Below are positions 12,808-24,367 of a stretch of 64,000 nt of DNA, one piece after another (positions within the stretch are counted from its first letter, which is position 1; every line of letters begins with the position of its first letter). The DNA comes from Syncephalis fuscata (lineage: Eukaryota; Zoopagomycota; Zoopagomycetes; Zoopagales; Piptocephalidaceae), in the NCBI GenBank assembly GCA_025786725.1, contig JAHLTZ010000023.1:186001-250000 (forward strand), read 5' to 3'. The notes beneath the pieces are model-generated. The model was given only the letters and a program-made list of their open reading frames with translations. It made no database searches and was not told where the DNA came from. Both the position numbers and the translations under genes were made by a program.

Positions 12808-13335
12808 ATTTTACTTTGTACTCCCCAACTTTAAAATGGGAACAAAAGATTCATAGCTTGAATAATAATAATAAATCGTCAATCAGTTTTTGACACTGAG
12901 AGTCGTTATTTGTTGAAGCGGCGCTATGTCAACTCCAATTGAATTAATCAGAGATGAGCCAGTTCGCGCTATTTTCAATACACGGTATCAATATTAATAA
13001 ATACTAAATAGTATTTTTATGTTACTTACAATAAAATATAATAAATAGATAAATGATGGTAATAAATAAATATTAATCCATATTATTGTTGCTATAAAAT
13101 ATTTAAAGCATTATAATTGATATTTAATGTCACTCACCATCCACTATCATGTTGAATAGATTGAATTTTATTAAGATAGTCATTTAAGCACAAATCATAC
13201 TAAATTGCTAATAAATTAATTTATTAACAACATTTTAATAGAAAGCTATATAGTTATGTTGAGTATAACAACGACATAATTTCAATTGGAACGAATTTGC
13301 TATGGGGACTTAAAATAGGGACGTAAAGTAAAATT
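12808..13335. mobile_element. MITE-like element with imperfect terminal inverted repeats (candidate)
   Basis: The left end, about 12808-12840, begins ATTTTACTTT and contains CTCCCC. The right end, about 13303-13335, read on the other strand also begins ATTTTACTTT and contains GTCCC. The two are imperfect inverted copies about 530 bp apart with no coding capacity between them. A target duplication is not clear. The interior holds one copy of the dispersed ~75-bp repeat. Confidence 0.3.
13125..13195 (+). repeat. Dispersed ~75-bp repeat, copy 1
   Basis: Shares the core TCATGTTxAATAGATTG and the following TTATTAAxxTAGTCATTT with copies near 16250 and 20453, in the same orientation. Confidence 0.6.
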
Positions 13336-13929
13336 CAATCGTTGGTATTTATTCTCCATTGTTTAATGCAAATTCAAAAACAAATAATTGAGTAATAAGT
13401 AGATTGGCACATAGTAATATGCGTATAGCATGTGCCAGATATAGCCAAGTTATAACTCATTGTTTTTAAATGTTGAAGAAAAAACATTTTATAATTAATT
13501 AATATTTCTTTAGTATCTGTATTCCTTATTTAGTATTTTAAATTCATCAGTTTCAATAGTTGATGACAAATTATAAAACTCACTATAAACACAGTAATCT
13601 TAGAATATTCATCTGGTGCTGTCTAGTTAATTTAACGCATTATATTAACGTGGGACAAATAGGCCTATAAATATTAACAACATGCTATTCAGAAAAATTA
13701 CTGTAACATATACTTTCCTGACAGCTAGTGTACAGAATTGATTAAATCAAAAGGCCTTATAGTCTCCGTTGATACGCCTAAGCATGAATTAGTATAGAAA
13801 ACTTTTCTTGATTTATAACCGTATATTAATTAATTTTTTGTTTATCATCTTTATCCGCTATCTTTGTCGCTGGCGACATTGTTTTTTATATCTCATTATT
13901 TTCGGTAAACAACTAAATTACCTTGCAGC
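13336..13929. other. Promoter region of 7-TM gene
   Basis: AT-rich. A CTTGCAG acceptor-like site lies just before the ATG, so a 5'UTR intron is possible. The TTTGTCGCTGGCGA motif is at 13863-13876. Confidence 0.35.
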
Positions 13930-14865
13930 ATGGATATACCCTTAAGTTTCGATCATAGTAAAAAAATGCTGCCAGAAGATATTCTACAGCCAACATTTAT
14001 TGGAATATCAGTTGTTTGCGGTATTGTAGCGTGTCTTCATGGTGTTCGCCAGTGGCAAACACATACCCGAGGGCACAGTATACTAGCTATGGCAGTTCTA
14101 ATAACAATGATAGATTTCATTCTGGCAGCCATTGATTACAATACAACCTATCTTTGTTGTATATCAGAACTGCTAACCATTATGATACCCACCATACTAT
14201 TTGCTATCTGGTCCACATCGATGCGTGATCGCACATCATTCTCACATGTAGCAATTATGCGTGGCATAGCCTACACTTGGTTAGTGCTATTTATTATGGC
14301 CGCCATACTCATTGCTCTTGCCGTCAAATCTGCAGCAAAAAATAGCATTATTAATTCAACCTACGTAATTATCTGGTATATTGGCATTGGTATCAACCTT
14401 GTAGGTTGCGGCATTATAATAATCCTTGGTATTTTGCTTCAAGTAGTTACGACAAAAGATGAGTTTGATGGCAAATCAGCAAAGTCCCGACAAATGATTT
14501 GTTTATGTACTGTTTTTGGTCTTTTTTCCATTTTAAACGTTGGTCGTATTTTCGATCTTTTGCCCGTCTATATAATTCCCTACTTGACTATTCATATAAT
14601 TTTCCTAACTTCCGAGCAGTCAATCGTCAGATTTTCATGGACTGCCGAGGAAACTGTTGTATTTAGCGCAAGTCATACAAAGGTAGCTAATCACGCACTT
14701 CGCCCCTCCCGTACACGTAGCAGGCAGCTGTCCATTTCTTTGCACACACCCACTTCATCCTACTTTGTGCCAAGTCGTAATTCGCATTGTAGCCAGCCCA
14801 TACCTTCTCCCATATCGCCTCGTTCTTCTCAATGGACATATAGTGATGCTATACTAGATTTCTAA
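13930..14865 (+). CDS. Orphan seven-transmembrane protein, GPCR-like topology
   Basis: Single-exon frame of 311 residues starting from an ATG. Hydrophobic segments lie at about residues 20-38, 50-68, 74-95, 112-133, 144-173, 188-207 and 210-229, giving seven helices. There is a short N-terminus, a basic loop between helices 5 and 6 (KDEFDGKSAKSR) and a Ser/Pro/Arg-rich C-terminal tail of about 75 residues, as in signalling receptors. I recognise no family signature (no Ste2/Ste3, cAMP-receptor or rhodopsin Lys motif), so receptor function is only suggested by topology. It lies at the edge of the repeat-rich accessory region. Codon use looks normal and the frame is undamaged, which supports a real gene. 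Confidence 0.7.
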   Translation: MDIPLSFDHSKKMLPEDILQPTFIGISVVCGIVACLHGVRQWQTHTRGHSILAMAVLITMIDFILAAIDYNTTYLCCISELLTIMIPTILFAIWSTSMRDRTSFSHVAIMRGIAYTWLVLFIMAAILIALAVKSAAKNSIINSTYVIIWYIGIGINLVGCGIIIILGILLQVVTTKDEFDGKSAKSRQMICLCTVFGLFSILNVGRIFDLLPVYIIPYLTIHIIFLTSEQSIVRFSWTAEETVVFSASHTKVANHALRPSRTRSRQLSISLHTPTSSYFVPSRNSHCSQPIPSPISPRSSQWTYSDAILDF

Positions 14866-15162
14866 AAATAAAGTATACAAGCTGGTGGATTGAATTATCA
14901 TTGCTACAATAAAAATAATAATCTTTAAAAGTGAATTCATACATTTAATCAATTATTAATGATATGTAATTTGTAAATTTTAGTTTGTCAGTAACATACA
15001 TATTACTTATTAGATTAAAATAGAATTTGAGCCTTATACTTGTTTTTATTGCTTGTTATCTATTCTTCCTATATCACTCAGTAATTTGCTGATGATATTG
15101 TTATATTATTAAACGTATTTTATCGCTAGCTATCTATATTTTTATTACAACCATTACTTACT
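14866..15162. repeat. 3' flank with a diverged older copy of the large direct repeat
   Basis: About 15045-15110 resembles the start of the following repeat (for example ACTCAG followed by a TTTGCTGATGATAT-like stretch against ATTTACTAATGATAT), suggesting an older tandem duplication. Confidence 0.35.
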
Positions 15163-15850
15163 GATGACGTTATTCTACAACTATTATTGTATTGTTGCTT
15201 GTCGATTATTCGTAGTATACTCAGCGATTTACTAATGATATGTTCTATAGCTATACTTAATTTATGCAATTGGTTTTATTTTTGTTTTATTCTACCACCT
15301 GAACAGCTCTTTCATCAGTACTTTAATTTATTCATAGTCTTTATATGTGCAATGTTATTCGAATTATGGCTTGTATTAGAATATTGTGTATATCATCGCA
15401 TTTATTAGTTAAATAAAAATAACTTTTTGTAAATTAAACAATTTGTTAACCATTTACCGTGATTTGGTGGCCAAATATTGTTAAAATAATATTTAATCTA
15501 TTGAACATAACGATGGGTAGCGAATGATATCGGTAATCAAAATACTCGTCATTGTAGATTCATTATCCAGCATGCATATATTCAGTACACACACAAATAT
15601 ATATTCTATTCACCTATATCATTCACATTCTATTATACACTACTATATAGCATTCTATGGTATACTAGGCACATACATTGTTTATATATTTTAATAAACT
15701 TTACTCACTTTACTCATTACATTATACGCACCATAGCTTTAACATCATTTATATGCTTTCTCATTGTACATTTATCATTCTATATAGCATTTTATACTCA
15801 CAAAGCCATATTCTATCCAAAACTATTTTTATTTCTGTTCTAGCTTTATT
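15163..15850 (+). repeat. Large direct repeat, copy A (~680 bp)
   Basis: Nearly identical to 19581-20265. Differences I can see are a few one- or two-base indels and one substitution. The repeat contains a short hydrophobic open frame in both copies, but the indels change its ends, so it is probably not a gene. The copies lie in the same orientation about 4.4 kb apart and flank the orphan secreted gene. Confidence 0.92.
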
Positions 15851-16251
15851 ATTAAGTTTGACTAATGTCGGTCATCTGCTCATGCATATATGCTCAATAA
15901 CTTGAACATTGCTAATCTCGTTCAATATTGCATATTCATTATAACGTTTATCATTTTATTATATATTGGCTATACGCTGTCTATAGCTGTTGTCAATATG
16001 GTTCCAGCTCTTTTATTAATAAAAATACACTTATCGCACCTAGTTTGTTCACTGAGTTATATTGGTAGAACAAATAATATGAAAAGGAACAGAGTTATGT
16101 TTTATTAAGATTATTTATAAATAAACTAGATCATGACAATTAGTTATGATTTTAATGTTAATCATGCAAAGTGACGGGTATACATAGTGATAACACATAT
16201 TGTGATGCTATATGCATACTGAATAACGAATCTATGCTGATGAGTATTTGA
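15851..16251. other. AT-rich spacer inside the repeat region
   Basis: No gene is seen. It lies between direct repeat A and the second copy of the dispersed repeat. Confidence 0.4.
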
Positions 16252-16335
16252 TGATTGATGTCACTCATCACCACCCATCATCATGTTCAATAGACTGGGT
16301 GTTATTAAAAATAGTCATTTGGCTCAAACCATCTA
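16240..16335 (+). repeat. Dispersed ~75-bp repeat, copy 2
   Basis: Contains the shared core TCATGTTCAATAGA and TAGTCATTTG. Upstream context (GAGTATTTGATGATTGATGT) is also shared with copy 3. Confidence 0.65.
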
Positions 16336-16338
16336 ATA

Positions 16339-16340
16339 TT

Positions 16341-16372
<32 letters not shown>
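16339..16372. repeat. ATT microsatellite
   Basis: About ten tandem ATT triplets directly downstream of dispersed repeat copy 2. Confidence 0.9.
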
Positions 16373-16373
<1 letters not shown>

Positions 16374-16599
16374 CCCAATAATCTAATTGGTAACATATAT
16401 GGGTATAATGTAGATCCACTAGTTTTGTTAACACTTTGCAAAATGAGCTACATTTGTTATCATTTAAAGTGAAACAGCTATCGCAGCGGAAATAAAAGAA
16501 TGAAAACAAACGTGAAAAAGACGCATATTTGCAAGATGATAGAAATAAGAAGAGATTGCATAGAATAATATAAGTGTGCTATAAAGATTGCGCAGCAAA

Positions 16600-18626
16600 C
16601 TATCCCATAGCTTCCAATTGACTACTTGGAGCATCGGCAGTCATATCCATTGCATCGTTATCGTCCATCTTTTTACCACTTGAGTTGATTTTGGCTGCCT
16701 TCTTGGCTGGCTGGCTAGTAGTGTTTGCTGCATCTGCTGCACCTGCTTTTCTCTTACTACCTTTATCAAATAATCCCTTTAGGCGATCTTTTACGCCAGT
16801 AGCTGGTTCAGCCGTAGTAGCATCTACATCTTCCAAGCTGGCCGACAATCTAGTCTTTTCCTTTGCAGCAGCCTTATCGCTTAATTTACTAGTGGCAAGC
16901 TGAGTACCACTATCGTCAGAAGCAGCATCGAGCATTGCATTTGCATTTGATGCCTTTGTCTTGGATGTCTTGCTGGTCAAGTCTGCACCGGGTAGATCAT
17001 CCATACCTGTAGACATATCCATGCTATTCATATCTGGCATGTCGTTCATACCTGCCATTGGATTAGCTGCATCCGCATTGCCAGCAGTTCCTTGTGTTAA
17101 TTGATGTCTGACTATTTCACGCTGCATCTCTTGTGCGTGTAGAGCAAGTTCTTTCTCCGCCTTGATACGTTCCTTTTCGACGTTAAAGCGCAGTTGTTCA
17201 CGCTGATGATTTTGATCTCTAGCCTCATTATTGGCTTCAGTGTTCATACGAACAACATTGATTTGACCATTCACGATATCTTTGGTCATACGCTCATCAG
17301 ACTTGGCCTTCTCATTGGCGGCACGCACATTCATAAATGTATCCATACTTTTGGAAACAAAATCAGCAGCAGTACCCATTGCCTGACCTGCAAACTCTAG
17401 TCTGCCATTGGTTTGAAGCGCATTAGCGACATGTCCATTGCCGGCTATCACACCTTGCTGAAAGCCTTCATTATTCAACATGACTGATTGGTCGATGGAC
17501 CTGCTCAATCCTGGTGTTTGAGCATTGTTATTGTTGCTCATGCCCATGAAACTACCGAATGACCGGGACCGGTCCTTATCTGAAAATGGTGTTTGGGCCG
17601 ATGCAGACAATGGCGTTGTAGGTGCAGTAAAAAATGCTTGATTATTACCAGGTGTCAATGGCGGCGAATTGGGTGCAGACTGATCAAAGAAACCACTGGC
17701 TGATTCCGAAGGTCTTCTAACATTTGAGCCAAAAGGAGTATTTACCGAGGTGCTAGTGGTGAGCTATTTAGTGGCGGTGTCATTATTTTAGACGAAGTGG
17801 CTTTAGAAGAACTTGCTATGTTGCTCAAATCAAGATTCGGTAAGTCAGGCTGTCCCCTTTTGGTCGATAGCTTAGGCGATGAACTAGCACTAGACAGAGT
17901 AGAAACTGAATTGAAACTAAACGACTTGTTATCCGAATGGCCGGATGGAGGCGGTGTAACTAAGCTGTTACTTTTATTAAGCGGAGCTTTTCCTTTATCT
18001 TGAGTAAGAGCAGCAGCAGAAGTAACAATGCCAAGTGTCGTTGCTTTACTGCCACTAGGAAGCTTATTTAAGCTAAGTTTAGGTCTTATAGCTGCAGCCG
18101 CACTGGTCGATGCACTAGCGCCATTGGTAATTGCTTTAGTGCCGGCATTAATACCTAGGCCATTTTTGCCAACTACCTTAAAGGCCGGCTTCAATGCTTC
18201 TTTCATATTGAAAGTGGGCATTTTAAAATTTAATGATCGTGGAATACTTAGGGAGGCTGCCGACTGAGCAACTCGAGATGAACCAGTTTTAATAGCCGAC
18301 ATTCCAGCACCAAATGATGGAAGTCCAGAGCCAATCGACGATGCAGCAGTGATAGTCCTTCTTGATGCATTTTGAATACCTGGACGTATTGCCGAAAAAG
18401 CTTGAACGTTTGCTCGATTAATAATTCCCTAAAGCAATAAAATATTAATTTAAATTATAAATAAATTAATCAATAAACTTACAGAAACACTGGGCATAGT
18501 GGGCATATTGGGCATCTTAGGCAATTTGCTTAAGATTTTCATCATAGGCATGGCCTCATTCTCATTAGCAAAAGCTAATAGAACATAGGCTGCACAGGAT
18601 AACCATGCAGCACTGACACGAACCAT
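16600..18626 (-). CDS. Orphan secreted Ala/Ser/Met-rich protein with coiled coil, one frame break
   Basis: Exon 1 is 18626-18483, starting at ATG and encoding a signal peptide (MVRVSAAWLSCAAYVLLAFA) followed by Pro-Met repeats (LPKMPNMPTMPS). A canonical intron leads to exon 2, 18428-16600. Near 17760 the frame must shift by one missing base to continue, and the total is then 657 residues. The middle is Ala/Ser/Lys/Asn-rich and of low complexity. A charged helical segment around KERIKAEKELALHAQEMQRE predicts a coiled coil. It is followed by a Met/Asp-rich stretch and a Lys-rich tail with GKKMDDNDAMDM. I recognise no domain. It sits between the two copies of the large direct repeat. A secreted or wall-associated protein is the reasonable inference; nothing identifies a function. 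Confidence 0.7.
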
Positions 18627-19580
18627 ATTTACTATTACTATTGCCTATTTGGCTAATGTTGTTGATAAGTAAATAGTTGTAAGTTAAAAGTGATAATCGT
18701 TTAACACTAATGTGTTTATCGTTATGTTTTTATCGTTTGATTTGTTTTGTCGTTCAACAAATAGACCGAACTACACTCAGTCTATTTGTTTATGTTTGTG
18801 TGGTTGTTGTTGTTGTTACGTAGGTGAGATAACGCGTATCACCAACGGTAATAGCGATCGAAAAACGATCGAGCAAGCGATCAGTTAAAATTCGTTAATG
18901 AATAATGGCAAGGAAATTCGTAATAAAGAGACTAGGAAGGCCGTTAGATCGTTTATAAAATAGTGATGGTATTAAAAGTGCGGATTTGCTATTATTGCCG
19001 AATTGGTTATTCATATGGCTCGATTGACTATTTGAGCATCTGTTTATATCTGGTGGTTGAAACACGTTTTGTGCTGCAACACGCGTGAGGTCGCCGCTGT
19101 CCAAATATGGAATAGACAGTAACAACATGTGTGTTTGTGTAAATAATTTTAGTAAAATCTATCTCGTGGCAGCATGGAAAATAACAAAGACACGCTAATC
19201 TGTGACAGTGGTTTGGTGATTGAAGTAAAGTTTGAGTTCTATACTTTTGTTATACACATCAAAAACATGAGAGAGATAAAACTTAAATTCCACTTCATTT
19301 TTTGGTTTCTCAACATCGCTGAGCATGAAAAGCATGAAAATAGCATTGTGATACAATAAACAAATAAATTTAATATAAAATAAATCGTAGATTGTTTTCA
19401 AAAGGATAAATAGTGTGTGCATACAATTGTAATGAATACATTTGATTTATTTATACGAGTTAGTAAAATATCGCTTTGCTCTTTGAATGTATTAATATGT
19501 CACATTCTACTTATATTAACTTGGAATGTTATGCAGTAGTACTTTTTAGATAGTAATCCATTCAAAATACCTTTTTTGTC
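18627..19580. other. Intergenic upstream of orphan secreted gene
   Basis: AT-rich promoter region with short simple-repeat patches (GTTGTTGTT near 18806). Short open frames here show no features of real genes. Confidence 0.4.
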
Positions 19581-20265
19581 ACTGATGACGTTATTCTACA
19601 ACTATTATTGTATTGTTGCTTGTCATTATTCGTAGTATACTCAGCGATTTACTAATGATATGTTCTATAGCTATACTTAATTTATGCAATTGGTTTTATT
19701 TTTGTTTTATTCTACCACCTGAACAGCTCTTTCATCAGTACTTTAATTTATTCATAGTCTTTATATGTGCAATGTTATTCGAATTATGGCTTGTATTAGA
19801 ATATGTGTATATCATCGCATTTATTAGTTAAATAAAAATAACTTTTTGTAAATTAAACAATTTATTAACCATTTACCGTGATTTGGTGGCCAAATATTGT
19901 TAAAATAATATTTAATCTATTGAACATAACGATGGGTAGCGAATGATATCGGTAATCAAAATACTCGTCATTGTAGATTCATTATCCAGCATGCATATAT
20001 TCAGTACACACAAATATATATTCTATTCACCTATATCATTCACATTCTATTATACACTACTATATAGCATTCTATGTATACTAGGCACATACATTGTTTA
20101 TATATTTTAATAAACTTTACTCACTTTACTCATTACATTATACGCACCATAGCTTTAACATCATTTATATGCTTTCTCATTGTACATTTATCATTCTATA
20201 TAGCATTTTATACTCACAAAGCCATATTCTATCCAAACTATTTTTATTTCTGTTCTGACTTTGTT
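19581..20265 (+). repeat. Large direct repeat, copy B (~680 bp)
   Basis: Near-identical partner of 15163-15850, starting at CTGATGACGTTATTCTAC and diverging shortly after TTTTTATTTCTGTTCT. The two copies are too similar to be old. Confidence 0.92.
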
Positions 20266-20436
20266 ATTTATAAATGTCGCCTTATTTATCTCATTTATTT
20301 AGCAAGTTATATGTAATTGAAATCTATAACAATAAAACGTGTTTAGTATATTATAGAATGACATATAATAGTATAGGCATACATCGTTAACGATATAAGT
20401 AAATAGAATATATGTATACTGGATAATAAATTCACA

Positions 20437-20535
20437 ATAATGAGTATTTAATGACTGATATCATTTACCACTCACCATCATGTTCAATAGATTGGATGTT
20501 ATTAAATTTAGTTATTTGATCATCAAGCTATTCTA
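20437..20535 (+). repeat. Dispersed ~75-bp repeat, copy 3
   Basis: Core TCATGTTCAATAGATTGGAT and the following TTATTAAATTTAG match copies 1 and 2. It sits at about the same distance downstream of direct repeat B as copy 2 does from repeat A, so the two may be parts of one larger repeat whose middle has diverged. Confidence 0.65.
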
Positions 20536-20903
20536 GATTATTAATAAATTGTTTAATATTGGTGTATTAAAAATAATATAAATAAACCACTGATGTTATT
20601 GTTAAAATGCGCAGTGTCAATGTAGTTGTATTAAATGTAACTAATTGTAATATGCTAATGGCTGTAAAAGAAATGATTATATTGAATTAATAAACTAAAT
20701 AAAATATATGATGCATATTGCTACTGTTCCGCCTAAAACGTTGAAGTAGACCTTGAGTCCCATATCTTTTATTTCCAAAAAAGGTATGGGCTCAGAGTAA
20801 AATAGCTCGTGGTTTGACTCTTAAAACACGATAAAAATGGACAAACACACCGTTACTAAATGGGTTCATTGCACTACATGGATAGACACAATTGATTACT
20901 ATT

Positions 20904-23900
20904 TTATACGCGGACTGTAATGGCAGTTTCGATTTCGTCATATATATGCAGATCCTCGGAGGCAGCCTCTTCGCGACGACGTTCCAAATACAGCAAAGTG
21001 CTTTTAAAGAATCGTGATACATGCGGTAGCAATTGATCATTGGGCACCTCAGCCAATGAAGAAGAGGCGGCTCCACGAAGGGCAATTCCGGTATTGGCTG
21101 TCTCGTCGATACTTTTTTATCATTGAATTTTTCATTGATTTCTCCAATAAGTAAGTTGATCTCCTTGGTCGTGATCTATTTGGCAAGTCAGTGTTATAAA
21201 AATTCTTTATTTTGCTTTTTTCTTCTTTCACATGTGCATCTAAAACACTTACCGTAGTGCTCTTATTTTCAAAGTAGAATATATAGCGATTTAATATCTC
21301 TACATAGAGCTGGATTTTAACTGCTGGATCCAAACATGCCTCGGCTAAACTTGCAGCTCGTTTCAACAACTCCAAAACACGCTCTTCATCTCGATATAGA
21401 GTTGCCGCCTAACAGAACAAGTAAAGAAAAAACAGTCAGTTTGTGTATCGTCATGTATTGCCACTAACCTCGTCTTCGCCTCGACTAGCCATTGGCATAT
21501 GCCAGAACAGATGGGTGCACAAGCATATAGCGCGACACGAATCTGGTCGTTTTAGTAGTCGACCTGCGTAACGTACACACGTCGTAGTCAATTTGTCGTA
21601 ATTTTCCGTACCAAATACACGTGTTGACTGTAAAGTGCCAGTAAGTAGTACAATTGCTTGGAATTGTGCACGTGACTCGGTAATGGCTTCTTCATAAACG
21701 ACTAGTGCCTATGACGTAAAAGACAACCAGTATTAATTTGATGGACAAAAAGTATTGGGGTGAATTACCTGAACAAAAAAGTCATAAGCCTGTTCTTCAA
21801 ATCCACATTGATCGGCTGATTGACTGGCCATTAAGAATAGGCGGAATGCAAGTTCATGGCATTCCGTTTTGTTGTAGAGTACGGCAATGACTTGAGATAT
21901 AAATCGGAATAGTGCCTCACACTTCTTGCGCCAATCTTCATCCTATTCAATAGTAATAATAAATAGCTTTTAGTAATTGATAGCAATTGTATTAACACCA
22001 TACTACGTACCAATTCTTCTAGCAATTTGTATCGTTGAGCCAGTTGAACTGCTTGGGTAATTACTGAAGGGAATGTGTATCGAATTCGATCACCACTGTC
22101 CGATAATTGTTTTCGGACTGCCGATAATAGCTAATATGAAATACAATGATTAATTAAAGTCTATTTAATGTTTACTTATCTTCGTTTGCTTCATCACTCA
22201 CCATAAATTGTTCGTCAGCATTCTGACCTTGGAAAAGATGAATAAGACGGGCCATCCAGCTTTGTTCCTCGATATAGTCCTCTTCATCTTGACGAGAGGC
22301 AAAATTGCCCGGCCGCATTGGACAGTCCTTTTGATCACGTATCAATACCGCACATAATGTAAGAATGCCATTGACATCATCGGTTGTATCGATTATTGTG
22401 TGATGTTTCAATATAGAGTTGACAATGTCGTGTGCAATTGCTCGACGTGATGAATAGTGCTGTTGCACTAATAATGGCTCATAGTTTGGCAATAGCATTA
22501 GTGTCATCACTGTGGGATAGGCTAGAATTGGCGCACGCAACAATGCTAGCATGTTTTTAATTGTATCTTGATGCATCAAATCCGGACTATATTAATAATA
22601 ATTGTTATTTGATGCTTAATTTAATGTTAAACATAAATAAAAGCTTACCTGTCTTGGAATGATGCCAATTTCTCACGAGTATACGCTAGTACACGATCGA
22701 CATTCTCCAATTTCTCTGGGTAGCAACTTAAAGTCAAATTGACCAACGAGACAAGCATGGCAATAACATCTGGAACAGTAATATCCGGTCGTTCCTATGG
22801 TAATATAAGGTTATTGTTTAATCCATCTAGCTACTTATATGTATATGTATATGTATATGTATGTATACATATCATATTACTAACCTTGATAACTGAAGTA
22901 ATTTCTTCCCAGAATATATCAAATAACGGTACATCTTTAGGAATGCCACGACGTAATAGTTTTTTCTCTTTAGATGGTTTTTCCTTGTCTTCTTCGTCGT
23001 CATTTTCATCATTGCTATCCTTTTCTTCTTCATCTTTTTCTTCATCCTCTTCATCTTCATCTTCTTCTTCTTCATCATCGCTGTCTATTGGATTCTCTTC
23101 AGCTTCACGAGTTGCATATGCTGTCAATCGATCAATCAATCCAATAATAATATTTTTAATGCTAACACGTGGATTCAGCTTTTTACATGTATCAAGGAAT
23201 GGACGTAGTGTCCAAAGATGGAAATCATCTTGGAATACCTATTAATAAGTAAATTAATACGTAGATTAATACATAAGTATAATATAATGAATATAATGCA
23301 TATACTACATAAAATGACTATTTACCTGAACAATAACTTCCATTAAATACTCTTGCGCAATAACATCACGGCACTTGATGATCTGTTCAAGTACTGCTGG
23401 TAGAATGGTCTATATAGACATGTAAATAATCAATACCTATATTATTATAATTAATCTACATACTTCCTTGTAAACAGGTAAATCAACTCCTTCCAATTGA
23501 CTTAAACGAACTAGATTGGTACCAACAAGAATACGTAGCTCTTTACGTTCCAATTCACGACGATCACGGTCACGAGAATGACCTTGATGTTGTAGACGAA
23601 CCCATAGTTTGTTCATTTCCGTGAAATTAATAAGAATAAATGTAATACTATCCTTTAAATTGCCTTCAGGCCTTAATAGCCAATTAACTATTAATATTGC
23701 TATACAATGGGCCACTAATAACACTTACCCTTGACTAATGCCTTCTGGCATCTTGTCCCTAGTCATGCCACTAAGATAATGGCGTAGAAATAGACCACGT
23801 GTAGGATGTTGTACACCTCGACTCATTTCAATCATATCACGCATTAATTCTTTAACCGGAGCCTCAGGAATGCCCATAAACACCGCACCCACTGTAATCA

Positions 23901-24367
23901 TTAAATAAAGGCGGGGCACAATATTCCCGGCATATTGTACCAGTTCGTACAATTCCGATAATTTGTGCCGTCCCATCTTATGAGATTCAACAAGAAATGT
24001 GGTCAAATGTCTTAGGGCATCAAAGATGGCCATATCTAATGCCAAGAGTTAAGTTATATGCAGATGATCGATTATATAAATTAAAAAGGATACATAGCTC
24101 ATAGTAGTTTTTGGGCGTAAGAGCAGATGTGCGTAACTCTGCTAGCATAACAGAGCAGAATTTTAAACTTTCCATTAGTTTTTGATCATCCTAGAATATT
24201 ATTAGAGCAATCAGTATTGTTAGTGCTCTTGATTGACAGTGTTTACTGCAGCACGTTATACTTACCAAGGCTTTACACATAAGATGAGACTGAGTCTTTA
24301 CAACCGTCAAGGCATCCGCCAGCAATCTCTGCTGCTCCTCTTGCGTAGGCAAATTCGCCAAACTCAT
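20904..24367 (-). CDS. VPS35: Retromer subunit Vps35
   Basis: Core scaffold of the retromer cargo-recognition complex, acting on endosomes in endosome-to-Golgi recycling. I could join 13 exons in phase: 24367-24266, 24190-24094, 24035-23729, 23671-23464, 23409-23326, 23238-22885, 22794-22649, 22586-22202, 22130-22011, 21942-21769, 21708-21469, 21408-21253 and 21175-20904, about 881 residues. Landmarks are [10 protein letters not shown] (the Vps26-contact motif), [53 protein letters not shown] and, near the C-terminus, [19 protein letters not shown]. The last exon needs one extra base near 21065 to reach the usual acidic/basic C-terminus and stop at 20904; as written the frame runs on into non-homologous sequence. 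A long Asp/Glu-rich insert lies at about 22980-23095. Confidence 0.96.
22838..22870. repeat. TATATG-type microsatellite in VPS35 intron
   Basis: Tandem TATATG/TGTATA units lie within the intron between the exons ending at 22885 and starting at 22794. Confidence 0.8.

Noticed and set aside
15187-15408. Hydrophobic 73-codon frame present in both copies of the large direct repeat (also 19613-19831)
   Set aside because: Small indels between the copies alter both ends, there is no supporting start context, and AT-rich DNA readily gives Leu/Ile/Phe-rich frames.
17742-17780. A 29-nt intron could bridge the two frames of the orphan secreted gene
   Set aside because: A GT...AG pair exists, but 29 nt is far shorter than every other intron in the window, and a missing base fits the general pattern better.
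22739-23245. Ser-rich plus-strand frame over VPS35
   Set aside because: Antisense of the Asp/Glu-rich Vps35 insert.
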